DNA from: Balneolia bacterium
GTDB taxonomy: Bacteria > Bacteroidota > Rhodothermia > Balneolales > Cyclonatronaceae
DNA length: 64,000 nucleotides
Assembly (NCBI GenBank): GCA_022565795.1
Contig: JAIUMA010000011.1
Location: 17,768 to 81,767 of the forward strand
Reading direction: 5' to 3'
Of the stretch, positions 9,426-19,972 are shown piece by piece. Position 1 is the stretch's first letter; every line of letters starts with the position of its first letter. The translations under genes were made by a program, and so were the position numbers. A model generated the notes under the pieces. It was not told where the DNA came from and did not search any database. It saw only the letters and a program-made list of their open reading frames with translations.

Positions 9426-10660
9426 ACGATAGGATAAACGGGAGATTTAATAATGAGATATGCAGCCCTTCTGGTTTCCGGAAAAATCAATAGGCCCCAG
9501 AATCCTGCCGCGCCGTATGATGCAACCGTGGCCCATGCTGCGCCCTGACCGGCCATTTCGGGAATCAGCCAGAGGTTGAGACCAATATTCATGAGTGCCG
9601 CAAACAGCGTAACTTTTATGAAAGCCGGAAGAATCCGCTCAATCACATAGTATTTTTTCATGGCTTCGAGCAGAAACACAAAAAAAACTGACCAGATATG
9701 GATACCCAGAATGATTCCCGATTCAGCAAAAGCATCACCCAAAAATAGAAGGATAATCCATTCGCCCAGCAGCCAAACCGGTATCGCGATGAACAACGCT
9801 CCGTAAATTAGCACCGAACAGAGCTGCGTGAATTTCATTTCGAACAGCTCCCTGGATTTCCGGTGGGCATCAAGAAGATTCGGATAAGTCGACACCACCA
9901 GCGCCGTAGCCAGATACATCCAGTATTCCGAGAACTGAGCCGCGATGGCGTAGGTGCCAACCTCAGCATCTCCGGCCAGCCAGCCCAGCATCACCTGATC
10001 CACTTTGAAAAGCATCACGGTAAACGCAAGTCCTGCTATTGCCGGAAGCGCGGTTTTCAGGATGATGCGCTCCGTGGCAAAACCCGATTCCGCCGATATA
10101 TATTCGCTATCCTTTTCTTTGGTATAAAGCCACCAAAAACCAATTCCGGTTATTAAAATTTCGGCGCCCACGGCAACGGCAAACACAACCACGTCCGCTC
10201 CCAGAGCGATGAGCACGAGTTTGGCAGCCGAAATCACAAAAAAGGAAAAGGCCTGAACAAGCACCGTACGCTTCATTTCGAGACGGTACAGAAAAAGGAT
10301 CTCAAACGACTCAAATGCCCGGAAAACGTTACCCAGCCCAATGATGAGCGTCATGGCCCAAATCACGGGCTGATCCGGCCGCAGCAGCATGGCAACGAGA
10401 AAGGCTACGGTAAGCAAAAACAGATTCATTAGCAGCATCAGCCGGAATGAAGCCCACAAAATGCTTTTTTTCTGCTCCGGATATTGGTCCAGCCGCTGCG
10501 TGATAACGTCTTTCATTCCAGGTCCGGCCACGCCGATTAGCAGAATGATAAGCGCCAGCGAATAGCTTAGCTGTCCGTACAGTTCGGGACCAAGATAGCG
10601 TGCCACGAGTATACCCACACCAAAGGCCACCAGCATTCGGACCATACGATATCCGCTCAT
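9395..10660 (-). CDS. Wzx-type flippase (polysaccharide transporter, MATE/MVF-like)
   Basis: Inner-membrane protein that flips lipid-linked glycan repeat units. About 11-12 hydrophobic helices span the protein, and the family motif ILVARYLGPELYGQLSYS lies near residues 17-34. The given ATG probably truncates the protein. In the same frame, the codons immediately upstream read LPKKILTSSAW, which matches the start of helix 1 in relatives. However, no ATG, GTG or TTG exists between the upstream gene's stop and this ATG. The true start could be a rare codon, or there may be an upstream frameshift. It sits 74 bp downstream of a glycosyltransferase, in the same frame. Confidence 0.85.
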   Translation of the reverse strand: MSGYRMVRMLVAFGVGILVARYLGPELYGQLSYSLALIILLIGVAGPGMKDVITQRLDQYPEQKKSILWASFRLMLLMNLFLLTVAFLVAMLLRPDQPVIWAMTLIIGLGNVFRAFESFEILFLYRLEMKRTVLVQAFSFFVISAAKLVLIALGADVVVFAVAVGAEILITGIGFWWLYTKEKDSEYISAESGFATERIILKTALPAIAGLAFTVMLFKVDQVMLGWLAGDAEVGTYAIAAQFSEYWMYLATALVVSTYPNLLDAHRKSRELFEMKFTQLCSVLIYGALFIAIPVWLLGEWIILLFLGDAFAESGIILGIHIWSVFFVFLLEAMKKYYVIERILPAFIKVTLFAALMNIGLNLWLIPEMAGQGAAWATVASYGAAGFWGLLIFPETRRAAYLIIKSPVYPIVWLLRRNRTY

Positions 10661-10734
10661 CCAGGCCGAAGATGTCAGTATTTTTTTGGTAGAGTGAAGA
10701 ATACCCGCCCTCTCTGTTTTAAGGTGTTATGGGC

Positions 10735-11745
10735 TCAGTAGCCCAGCGCAAAACGAACTGCCTTAATAATACCATTTTTCCGTACATCACCCGTGTAGGA
10801 TTCTATTATTGCCTTTTGCATGGCCACACGCCTTTCATCAGGTACGGGAAGTGCGCTTTGGATGGCATTTGCCCAGTCGGAGACCTCATCAGTTCCAATC
10901 TCAACGGCATAGCCCTGCGTGACTTCAGGCTGTGCACCGGCTCCGGAGATGAAAGGCAGACAGCCCGCCGCCGGAGCCTCTGCCGCCGTTACCCCAAACC
11001 CTTCATGCCATGAAGGCACGATCAATCCGCCTGCACGATGATACCAGTACCAGAGCTCATCATCCGAAACGTACCCGACCGAACGCATATTCGGCGGCAT
11101 ATTTTCATTAAGCTGATCTGTGAGCTCAGCGTCCGTCATTCCGATATGAACGACTTCATATTCCGGCAGCTCCGCCGCAATTTTCTTGATCAGCTCCATT
11201 TTCTTCCGACGGTAGTTCATCGGATTGATGCGGGCAACAGTTAGCAACAGATTGTTCTCCCTGTCCGGCTTTGGTTCCGGAATTATCGGGTTTATCCGGT
11301 GCGGGATGTTGAACAACTTAGATTCTGCGGCCGGCCTGAACTTGAGCAAATCACCTGTAGAGAAAGCTGAATTCACAATTATGGCCGACGCCCGGTCAAG
11401 CAGGAAGCCCGACAAATGTTTTTTGATAGCGTGCCCTGCGTTGCCATATCCGATCTCAGGGACGTCGGCAGAATCGTATCCGCCGCTTACTACTATTACC
11501 GGTTTATTGAAGGCGGCAGCGGTAAGAACAGGTATTAGAGCGTGGAACGAAGCAAACCAGCAGTAGATGATGTCGGCGTCTGCAGCGAGCTTCATCAGTT
11601 TGGGTGCGGCGAAGCCATCTATTGCTGTATTCCAGAAGTGGACGTTTCCAATTTCGCTAAGAATGCTGACATCATCCTTCACAAAGGTAGCGTCCATGTT
11701 GGCGACTACCAGATATTGTAAATGTGGCAGCTTGGATTCAGGCAC
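10735..11745 (-). CDS. GT4-family glycosyltransferase
   Basis: Second GT-B glycosyltransferase of the polysaccharide cluster. The C-terminal domain shows GYVSDDELWYWYHRAG and the donor motif PSWHEGFGVTAAEAPAAGCLP; the N-terminal domain begins LQYLVVANMDATFVKDD. The frame stays open 40 codons further upstream. That extension is discarded because it reads the overlapping sugar-transferase fragment out of frame and has no family resemblance. The GTG at 11745 overlaps the stop of that fragment (GTGCCTGA), a classic coupled start, giving 336 aa. This start is inference but fits family length. Confidence 0.82.
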   Translation of the reverse strand: MPESKLPHLQYLVVANMDATFVKDDVSILSEIGNVHFWNTAIDGFAAPKLMKLAADADIIYCWFASFHALIPVLTAAAFNKPVIVVSGGYDSADVPEIGYGNAGHAIKKHLSGFLLDRASAIIVNSAFSTGDLLKFRPAAESKLFNIPHRINPIIPEPKPDRENNLLLTVARINPMNYRRKKMELIKKIAAELPEYEVVHIGMTDAELTDQLNENMPPNMRSVGYVSDDELWYWYHRAGGLIVPSWHEGFGVTAAEAPAAGCLPFISGAGAQPEVTQGYAVEIGTDEVSDWANAIQSALPVPDERRVAMQKAIIESYTGDVRKNGIIKAVRFALGY

Positions 11746-11947
11746 TTCTGGCGCGTTTAACAATGATATTGTACATAGAGCTGAAAAAGTAGCGGATATC
11801 GGTGCGAATCGGCTTTTTTTCATACGCTTCGAGATAGGCGCGCTCAGACTCTGCAATTTCTTCAAGGGTTTCCGGCAGATCTCTGTAAAACGGAGGAATC
11901 AGGCCGGGTTTGAAGCGGATTCGCTGTCTATTTAATAAAAATACCAT
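11738..11947 (-). pseudogene. C-terminal fragment of a polyprenyl-phosphate sugar transferase
   Basis: A 69-codon frame whose product (KPGLIPPFYRDLPETLEEI, then YLEAYEKKPIRTDIRYFF, ending VKRARSA) resembles, from memory, the C-terminal tail of initiating sugar transferases in Bacteroidota relatives. The catalytic core with its membrane helix and DELPQ-type motif is absent. Only 4 bp separate its ATG from the stop of the dehydrogenase upstream. It may be the leftover of a recombination that replaced the 5' part of the cluster, or a free-standing small protein. It is translationally coupled to the next glycosyltransferase. Confidence 0.5.
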
Positions 11948-11951
11948 TTTA

Positions 11952-12899
11952 TCAATCTATCTTTTGTAGAATTCCGACAGGCGCTTGGCGCAGACGATGT
12001 ACTAGTTCAATTGAAGGTCGGGCATCAGCCATCGTGAATCCATTTCCGGCCAAAGTCTCTTGGTAAACTCTTGTATGCAAATCTGTAAAACCTGTACTGA
12101 ACTCCAACTCATCACCATCAATTAATATTGATCTATACGTAGGCATCCCTTTTTCTACAGCAATATCAGGCAGGTTGTTACGGTCAATAGATAAAAGCCA
12201 CTCCACATCAGCATTGGCAAGCTCAATTTCACCAGCCATAGTTTCAGTGGAGTGCTGGGTTAGGCGGAATGACTTCACATCACCAAACATCCAAATGAGC
12301 ATATCAAAAAAGTGAATGCCGATATTGGTTGCAACTCCGCCAGACTTTTCTGGCACACCTTTCCATGAGTAGCGGTACCATGTACCACGTGAGGTGATGT
12401 AGTGAAGAAGAATTTTATGCCTTTTGCCTGATGTATCCTTTTCGATACGATTTTTAAGCTCCAGAACTTTTTCATGCGTGCGAAGCTGAAGCACATTATA
12501 GACTCTGCCCTCTGAATCCTGCTCCATTTCTTCAAGCGCGTCGATATTCCAAGGATTAAGCACTAGTGGCTTTTCACAAATAGCATTTGCGCCAATACGA
12601 AGTGCCTGCCGAATGTGCGCGTCGTGCAAATAGTTTGGTGAACAAATGCTAATGTAGTTAATACGCTCCTCATCTCCCATTCTCCTAAGCTTTTCTAAAT
12701 GCCGATCGTACCTTTCAAATTCCGTAAAAAAGGAAGCATCCGGAAAATAGCGGTCTAATACACCCACAGAATCAAAAGGATCCATGGCAGCAACCAACTT
12801 GTTCCCGGTATCATGAATAGCCTGAAGATGTCGCGGTGCAATGTATCCTGCTACCCCTGTAATTGCGAAATTACGGGGCTTTATTTGATAGTTTGCCAT
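11952..12899 (-). CDS. wlbA: UDP-N-acetylglucosaminuronate 3-dehydrogenase, WlbA/WbpB type (Gfo/Idh/MocA family)
   Basis: NAD-dependent oxidoreductase of the Gfo/Idh/MocA family. The N-terminus (NFAITGVAGYIAPRHLQAI, then FFTEFERYDRHLEKLRR and SICSPNYLHDAHIRQAL) matches WlbA/WbpB closely. These enzymes oxidise C-3 of UDP-N-acetyl-glucosaminuronic acid on the way to di-N-acetylated mannuronic-type sugars. The catalytic-lysine motif CEKPLVLNPWN is present and the 315-aa length is right. The partner aminotransferase (WlbC/WbpE) and acetyltransferase (WlbB/WbpD) are not in this window. The gene is more AT-rich than the genes downstream and borders a long gene-free spacer. Confidence 0.85.
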   Translation of the reverse strand: MANYQIKPRNFAITGVAGYIAPRHLQAIHDTGNKLVAAMDPFDSVGVLDRYFPDASFFTEFERYDRHLEKLRRMGDEERINYISICSPNYLHDAHIRQALRIGANAICEKPLVLNPWNIDALEEMEQDSEGRVYNVLQLRTHEKVLELKNRIEKDTSGKRHKILLHYITSRGTWYRYSWKGVPEKSGGVATNIGIHFFDMLIWMFGDVKSFRLTQHSTETMAGEIELANADVEWLLSIDRNNLPDIAVEKGMPTYRSILIDGDELEFSTGFTDLHTRVYQETLAGNGFTMADARPSIELVHRLRQAPVGILQKID

Positions 12900-13352
12900 G
12901 CGCAGCCCATAAAGTTATAATTTTAATCTTAGCAAGATAATTTAATAATTGAGGCCACATAATACGAGATTAAGTTTAACGAACAGTTTTGGGTAAACAT
13001 CATGCCGAATGATACCCTTCAAAAAAGTTTATGATATGGGGTAGAAATAAATTAATTCAATTCTTACTTACCGTCTCAAATAAATAGCATCTCTAGACAT
13101 TGATATACAACACCTTAGACAAGTGCCATCACAGCTGAAATATAATCTATATTGTTTGAACTCAGACTACTCACTTTCCTACTGATAACACTGTTTGGAT
13201 CAAATTAATGCTTATTTTATTGCCTCTTATAAAAGCAGACTAAGCAGGTAAATATTTTGCAATTTGTTCTAATAATAAAATCACACAGTAATCCCAAGAC
13301 TAAAAGTTGTGAAGTGAAGAATGAACCGATAGGAATCTTTAGCACCTGACCG
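12900..13352. other. AT-rich gene-free spacer
   Basis: About 450 bp upstream of the dehydrogenase, clearly AT-richer than the flanks. I find no convincing ORF, RNA gene, inverted repeat or tandem repeat. It probably contains the promoter of the polysaccharide cluster and may be a recombination scar. Confidence 0.5.
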
Positions 13353-13913
13353 ATGCCCCCTAATACAACAGACATTCCGGATACCTCTGTCCAATTGATG
13401 AAGTTCAGTACTTTCAGGCTGTTTTTTTTGATCAGTTTGATCGCGCTCTACCTTGTGGTTTGGAGACCGGGAAGAGCTCTGATTACTGAAAATATAGTCG
13501 TGCCGCTTATTGAGCGAATCGTTGATAATAACTCTGAAACTCTTTATGTAAGTGCACAGCAAAAATCCGTAACCTTTACGGTCTACATCCTTGATAAAAC
13601 GGTTTCTTCTGAAGTATCACAACCTGAACAATGGCAAGAACGGGTTTTTAGCTTTCCATGGGGTTTTTATCTGTTTTTCCCGCTTTTATTCTTTTGCTTT
13701 GTGCGAGATTACAGCTCTTTTGTTCAATTGCACTTGTTTTTCCAGCTTGGAGCAGGAGTCATTTGCATCCTTGCTTTTATTTTGTCGCTTAATTTACACG
13801 ACTCACTATTTCATTTGTACAGAATGCTGACCTACTACGTAGTGCCAGGGTTTGCTTTCATCATTGTTTTTGGCGCTTTATTCCAAAATAAGTTTGAAAT
13901 AAGACGGCATTAA
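13353..13913 (+). CDS. Membrane protein of unknown function
   Basis: A 186-aa protein with four predicted membrane helices, at about residues 21-41, 103-119, 124-146 and 158-178, and an approximately 60-residue soluble loop between helices 1 and 2. I recognise no family with confidence. The layout (first helix, extracytoplasmic loop, then three helices) loosely recalls the small membrane proteins that accompany exosortases, but there is no exosortase here and this is only a guess. It is AT-rich, faces away from the polysaccharide cluster and may have arrived with it. Confidence 0.55.
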   Translation: MPPNTTDIPDTSVQLMKFSTFRLFFLISLIALYLVVWRPGRALITENIVVPLIERIVDNNSETLYVSAQQKSVTFTVYILDKTVSSEVSQPEQWQERVFSFPWGFYLFFPLLFFCFVRDYSSFVQLHLFFQLGAGVICILAFILSLNLHDSLFHLYRMLTYYVVPGFAFIIVFGALFQNKFEIRRH

Positions 13914-14122
13914 CTATCTTGATTGACAACAATATTAGTTCGCGACTTCATGCCTTTGCTATCCTACATAATAGCAATTCTTACAGCCTGCACCAGCTTT
14001 CTGCCCAACCATCCTTTTCTTAAAATGAATCCAAATAAAATTCTTCTTTTCACTTGTGATTTTGTATTTTGTAAAGCAATTCAACCTGAATCGCGCAACA
14101 TACTACGCACGATCGCTACCCT

Positions 14123-14698
14123 ATGGATAATCTCACAAGTGCAGAAATACAAAAGCAGCAAGACTTTAATGAGGAAATGATTCCTCATCTTGATGCTATT
14201 TATAATTTTGCACTACGCCTTACATCTGACCCAAATGACGCTGAAGACCTCGTTCAGGACACGATTGTGAAGGCTTTCCGTTTTTTTAGCAGCTACGAAA
14301 AAGGAACGAATGCCAAAGCCTGGCTTTTTCGTATCCTCAAAAATTCCTACATCAATAATTACCGCAAGAAGTCCAAGCAACCTCATCAGGTAGATTACTC
14401 AGAAGTCTCTCAGTACTACGAATCTATTCGCAGCGAGCAGTCCGAAACAACAGATCTTGAAGACCTGATGTACAGAGAGATGCTCGACGATGACGTAACT
14501 ACAGCCCTTACTGAACTACCGGAAGATTTTCGCACGGTTGTACTTTTATGTGATGTGGAAGGCTTTACTTACGAGGAAATTGCAAACATGCTCGACGTAC
14601 CTATTGGTACAATCAGATCGAGACTACATCGTGGCCGAAATTTACTCCGCGCGCGCCTGCTGGAGTATGCCGAGAAAAAAGGCTTCAACAGGGATTAA
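14123..14698 (+). CDS. ECF-type RNA polymerase sigma factor
   Basis: Alternative sigma factor of the sigma-70 ECF group. Region 2 is seen in DPNDAEDLVQDTIVKAFRFF and KAWLFRILKNSYINNYRKK, and region 4 in LPEDFRTVVLLCDVEGFTYEEIA followed by VPIGTIRSRLHRGR. The 191-aa length and the insert between regions 2 and 4 fit RpoE/SigR-like members. No zinc-binding anti-sigma gene follows; the next gene is on the other strand. Its control is therefore not apparent from the neighbourhood. Confidence 0.9.
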   Translation: MDNLTSAEIQKQQDFNEEMIPHLDAIYNFALRLTSDPNDAEDLVQDTIVKAFRFFSSYEKGTNAKAWLFRILKNSYINNYRKKSKQPHQVDYSEVSQYYESIRSEQSETTDLEDLMYREMLDDDVTTALTELPEDFRTVVLLCDVEGFTYEEIANMLDVPIGTIRSRLHRGRNLLRARLLEYAEKKGFNRD

Positions 14699-14750
14699 GC
14701 GACACCTCAAAATGTTGGTGTAGCGGAAATTTCTACTCCGCTATTACAGA

Positions 14751-16076
14751 TTACCCAAGCTTTTCAGAAAGCTCTATATCCTGTGTTGTTGGCAGCTCAA
14801 TCCGGAAAACCGTCCCCTGGTCTAATACCGACCGGTGTATTTTAATACTTCCTCCATGGTACTCCTCAATAATACGTTTGGTTAAACTTAGTCCTAGCCC
14901 CCATCCGCGCTTTTTCGTACTGAAACCGGGACTAAACACTTCGCTGTAGTGCTTACGCTCAATGCCTTTCCCGCTGTCTATTACATCAATTTGCAGTCCC
15001 GTCGGGGTGACCTCTGAAGTAACCTTTACATATCCTTTATCGGTGGCATCAAATGCGTTTTTAATGAGGTTTTCAATCGCCCATGAAAACAGTTGATCGT
15101 TTAACGCTACTCTGGCCTCCATCTCAATATCTTTTTCGAAACCGATTTTACCTCCAAGCTGAGGAAGTCTGCGGCTCATATAGTGGCTTACATTGCTAAG
15201 CACGGGACCTACACGCATCACCTTAAGCTCCGGCTCGGAACCAATTTTATTGAAACGGTCGGCAATATTCTGTAGCCGGTCTACATCATTTTCAAGCTCG
15301 TGTATAATGTTGAGCATAGACTCATTTTCGGATGCGGAATCCTTCAGCAGTTCAATCCAGCCCATCAGGCTTGAAATCGGTGTGCCCAGCTGGTGTGCAG
15401 ATTCGCGGGCCATACCAACCCAAAGCTTACTCTGCTCATTACGCTTAATGCTGCTGAGGCTGGCATAACCCAATCCTAAAAACAGCGCCAGCAAGCCGAA
15501 CTGTATGTACGGAAAATACTGAAGCGTACTCACCAGCGCGCTGTTACCGTAATATAGCCGCTGCTCTTCTCTAAGAAGCCCGTCGCCTACCATTACCTGT
15601 ATGGGCTCATTTACCTGCGCAAACTTACGTATTAAATCGTCCGACAGATCGCTTTCACGGATATTCCTGTAGTGTACAATTTCACCGTTTTCATTTACAA
15701 CCAGCGAAGGGATTTCAAACAGGTTGTTTATGATTACTTCATTCGCCACAAAATCCAGTCCCGCGTTGCTGAGCTCAGACTTCACTCTGTTCACAACCTC
15801 TGTCCATCGCGCTTTGAAGTCCTGACTGATAAGCGGATGCTGAGTGATTTCACCCTGCATCATATCGAGCATCTGCTGTGACTGCTCATACTGCTCGACC
15901 GATATATATGCCGAGGCTTTCGCCCAAAGTTCTGTGCTCGCCCGCTCATTATCCCGAATCTGAATAATGAGATACTGTGTATAAACAAATGAACCAATGG
16001 CCAGCAGGACCAAAAAACTAATGATGAATATCTTCACCCGAAAACTGGTTGTCGATGAGGCGAATAAGTACTTCAT
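14751..16076 (-). CDS. Membrane-bound sensor histidine kinase
   Basis: Two-component sensor with two membrane helices, at about residues 13-32 and 190-207, enclosing a periplasmic sensing region of roughly 155 residues. The HisKA motif ESAHQLGTPISSL carries the phosphoacceptor His. The ATPase domain has its N box (NLIKNAFDA), G1 (DSGKGI) and G2 (GWGLGLSL). No response regulator lies next to it, so it is an orphan in this window. It lies 57 bp downstream of recF on the same strand. Confidence 0.9.
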   Translation of the reverse strand: MKYLFASSTTSFRVKIFIISFLVLLAIGSFVYTQYLIIQIRDNERASTELWAKASAYISVEQYEQSQQMLDMMQGEITQHPLISQDFKARWTEVVNRVKSELSNAGLDFVANEVIINNLFEIPSLVVNENGEIVHYRNIRESDLSDDLIRKFAQVNEPIQVMVGDGLLREEQRLYYGNSALVSTLQYFPYIQFGLLALFLGLGYASLSSIKRNEQSKLWVGMARESAHQLGTPISSLMGWIELLKDSASENESMLNIIHELENDVDRLQNIADRFNKIGSEPELKVMRVGPVLSNVSHYMSRRLPQLGGKIGFEKDIEMEARVALNDQLFSWAIENLIKNAFDATDKGYVKVTSEVTPTGLQIDVIDSGKGIERKHYSEVFSPGFSTKKRGWGLGLSLTKRIIEEYHGGSIKIHRSVLDQGTVFRIELPTTQDIELSEKLG

Positions 16077-16133
16077 TGAATAACTGGGAAAAGTTAGTGT
16101 GATGGTGTCCCGAAAAGTTGCTCCATACGATTA

Positions 16134-17276
16134 TCAGGTATCGGCGGTAACCACGGGTCCTTCAGTAACGGTAAACTTTTTATTGGAGTACGCATCACCG
16201 AATGGAATTAGTCCTTCGAAAGGCGCCTGGTTAGCAGCCGTAATAAAGGACTGCCCTTTGTGGCTCTTGAGCATCTCTGTGAGTACCAGAATCTTAGAGG
16301 GGTCCAGATCCCCGAAAACATCGTCGAGCAGGAACACCGGCAAATCATCCAGCACGTCGCTGAAATAGGCAAGTTCGGCAAGTTTTAACGCAAGAGCAAA
16401 AAGGCGGTGCTGGCCCTGCGATCCGAACTTCCGAAGCTCCATATCATCCAGATAAAAAACGATATCATCCCTGTGAGGCCCCGCAAGCGTTATTTGCCTT
16501 TCAATCTCTTTTTCAAAGTTTTCACGAATCAGATTCAGATAGGTTTCCTCTATCTTTGATGCATCGTCTTCATCGTTGAGACCGGATATGGTTTTATACT
16601 CAAATCCGGGCTTGAGTCCGATTCCGGAAATACGCTGGTAGCTCTCTTCGAGAAAGGTGCTGAACTTCGAAAGTACGCTTCTTCTCCGCTCGATGATGCG
16701 AGCACCGGCACGGGCAAGCTGAGCGTCCCAGGGTTCGAGCTGCATACGTATCATATCCGGTCTCATACTTCTCACAGAAAGCAGCTTATTCCGCTGGCGC
16801 ACAATTTTTCGGTATTCAACTAAGTCCGTGAGATAGCTCTTGTAGACCTGGCTTATCATAGCATCAAGAAAAGAACGACGCTCAGCAGGTCCTTCGTTGG
16901 TGAGCTTTTTGTCGTCGGGTGAAAGCACCACAACCGGGATTCTTCCAATCAGATCGGTCAGGCGATCGAGAGGGCTCCCGTTCACTTCGAACTTTTTGCC
17001 GTCTCCCCTGCTGTAGCTGCAGGAAACAGTGAAGGCGCTTCTGATACTTCCTTCAGCACTTGCTTCAATAAAAAAACCGGAGTTACCCTGCTCAACGACA
17101 TACATATCGGATGCAGTAGCAAAACTCCGGCTCATACACACGTAGTGGATGCCATCAATCAGGTTGGTTTTACCCATCCCGTTTTTACCGGTAATCAGGT
17201 TGATGCCGGATGAGAACTCAACTTCGGTATCGGTATGATTCCGAAAGTGTTTTAGCTTTAATTTATTAATTCTCAT
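16134..17276 (-). CDS. recF: DNA replication and repair protein RecF
   Basis: ABC-type ATPase that loads RecA at single-strand gaps through RecOR. Walker A GKNGMGKT lies at residues 30-37, the signature region is near FGSQGQHRLFALALK, and Walker B is VFLLDDVFGDLD. The 380-aa length is normal. It lies about 5-6 kb from dnaA, close to but not in the classical dnaA-dnaN-recF cluster. An RRM protein gene precedes it by 28 bp on the same strand. Confidence 0.95.
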   Translation of the reverse strand: MRINKLKLKHFRNHTDTEVEFSSGINLITGKNGMGKTNLIDGIHYVCMSRSFATASDMYVVEQGNSGFFIEASAEGSIRSAFTVSCSYSRGDGKKFEVNGSPLDRLTDLIGRIPVVVLSPDDKKLTNEGPAERRSFLDAMISQVYKSYLTDLVEYRKIVRQRNKLLSVRSMRPDMIRMQLEPWDAQLARAGARIIERRRSVLSKFSTFLEESYQRISGIGLKPGFEYKTISGLNDEDDASKIEETYLNLIRENFEKEIERQITLAGPHRDDIVFYLDDMELRKFGSQGQHRLFALALKLAELAYFSDVLDDLPVFLLDDVFGDLDPSKILVLTEMLKSHKGQSFITAANQAPFEGLIPFGDAYSNKKFTVTEGPVVTADT

Positions 17277-17304
17277 TCAGCCATGGCATCCCGAACCAAT
17301 GCTC

Positions 17305-17583
17305 CTATTCGGAATCGTCCTCGTCGTTTTCGTCGTCATCGCTTTTCGGGCGCGCTTCGTTAACAACAAGCGTTCTTTCCAGAAATACGGTATTGTTCAA
17401 CTTTTCGATGGCAATTCTAGCCTGCTTCTCATCTTCGAGTTCAACAAATCCAAATCCTTTAGAACGTCCGGTTTTGCGCTCCCGGATGATGACGGCTTCT
17501 TTCACTTCGCCAAAGTAGGCGAAAAGTGTTTCCAAATCCTGCTCTGTTGCTTTCCAGGCAAGATTTCCCACATAAATATTCAT
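17305..17583 (-). CDS. Single-RRM RNA-binding protein
   Basis: Small RNA-binding protein of 92 aa. RNP2 (IYVGNL) is at residues 3-8 and RNP1 (KGFGFVEL) at about 44-51, forming one complete RRM domain, followed by an acidic Asp/Glu tail. The ATG at 17583 is chosen because the RRM begins right there; 17 in-frame codons upstream are not conserved in style. Such proteins in Bacteroidota-like bacteria and cyanobacteria are often linked to cold response, but nothing here shows that. It is bounded upstream by the enolase terminator. Confidence 0.9.
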   Translation of the reverse strand: MNIYVGNLAWKATEQDLETLFAYFGEVKEAVIIRERKTGRSKGFGFVELEDEKQARIAIEKLNNTVFLERTLVVNEARPKSDDDENDEDDSE

Positions 17584-17701
17584 AATATCTGAAACGGTTA
17601 TCGGTTGTTTTCCAGGGCTGTAATTATTGTGCAAACAAAGTTATGTTGTCCGCATGCTGGTTTCATTTGCAGCCGTGGGAAAATAGACATTTCTGAAAAT
17701 T

Positions 17702-17742
17702 AAAAAAGGCCACAGTACTTTAACGAAGTGCTGCGGCCTTTC
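17702..17742 (-). terminator. Terminator of the enolase gene
   Basis: Inverted repeat AAAGGCCACAGTACTT / AAGTGCTGCGGCCTTT with two G-U pairs and a 5-nt loop. The T run on the minus strand appears as an A run on the left. It separates eno from the RRM gene. Confidence 0.82.
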
Positions 17743-17827
17743 ATATTGTTAAATCAACCCGGCTGTGATATAGCCAGGATTGATAAAGAACCGGAAGCGG
17801 CTAAACATTTCGTTCCGGAAGCTTAAA

Positions 17828-19174
<1,347 letters not shown>

Positions 19175-19270
19175 TCAATTTACAGTATAAATTCATGCGC
19201 GCAACAGCTTAGCGAATGATGATGCAACTGTTTTTGTTGACTTTTTCATCATTTAAAATCATTACAGCAT

Positions 19271-19951
19271 ATGAGACCCAAATTCATTCTTTACGATATT
19301 GACGGCACCCTGGTGAGCATTAAATCCGGCTTTATGCCAGGTTTGATTGATGAGCTTTTACGAAGACTCGGAAGAGATGAAGCCATCATCACAGACACAT
19401 CCTTTGCAGGCCGTACCGATCGCGACATCTTTTCCCGACTGCTCGAGTCCAACGGCCTGGACACTTCCGCTTTCGACAGCCTGAAAGAAGTATATCTGCA
19501 GGTTCTCGATGAAATGTTGGCTACAGACCACCTTATTACACATAACGGCGCAGAAAGGTCGATTGATTTCTGTACAACGAGCGGACATGCTGCAGGCCTG
19601 CTTACCGGTAATTTTGAGGAAGCTGCTTTTACCAAACTAAACCGGGCCGGGCTCGATCACTACTTTACGACCGGGGCTTTTGGGGGCGAGCATCACGACC
19701 GAAACTTACTGCCGGAGGTTGCCTTCGAAAAAGGTCGTGAACTGATCGGCAGCAGCCTTCAGCCATCAGACATGATTATCATCGGTGATACTCCGAACGA
19801 TATTGGCTGTGCCAAGCACTTTGGATGCGTGAGTGTGGCCGTTTCTACCGGGAGTTATTCAGCGGATCAGCTATCGCAGCATAAGCCCGACTACATGATT
19901 CACACGCTGGATAAGCCAGAGGAGTGGTTACCTCAAATTCTTAATAATTGA
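19271..19951 (+). CDS. HAD-family hydrolase, phosphoglycolate-phosphatase-like
   Basis: Haloacid-dehalogenase-fold phosphatase of 226 aa. Motif I DIDGTL is at residues 9-14, motif II is near LLTGNFEE, motif III has the Lys in the RNLLPEVAFEKGRE region, and motif IV is IIGDTPNDIGCAK. The helical cap after motif I marks subclass I, as in Gph. The substrate is not certain. It is divergent from eno and convergent with the next gene, only 21 bp apart. Confidence 0.87.
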   Translation: MRPKFILYDIDGTLVSIKSGFMPGLIDELLRRLGRDEAIITDTSFAGRTDRDIFSRLLESNGLDTSAFDSLKEVYLQVLDEMLATDHLITHNGAERSIDFCTTSGHAAGLLTGNFEEAAFTKLNRAGLDHYFTTGAFGGEHHDRNLLPEVAFEKGRELIGSSLQPSDMIIIGDTPNDIGCAKHFGCVSVAVSTGSYSADQLSQHKPDYMIHTLDKPEEWLPQILNN

Positions 19952-19972
19952 CAGAAGGCTAAGCCCACGAAA

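Noticed and set aside
13923..14180. 85-codon frame before the sigma factor
   Set aside because: Overlaps the sigma-factor start in another frame; AT-rich and without family features.
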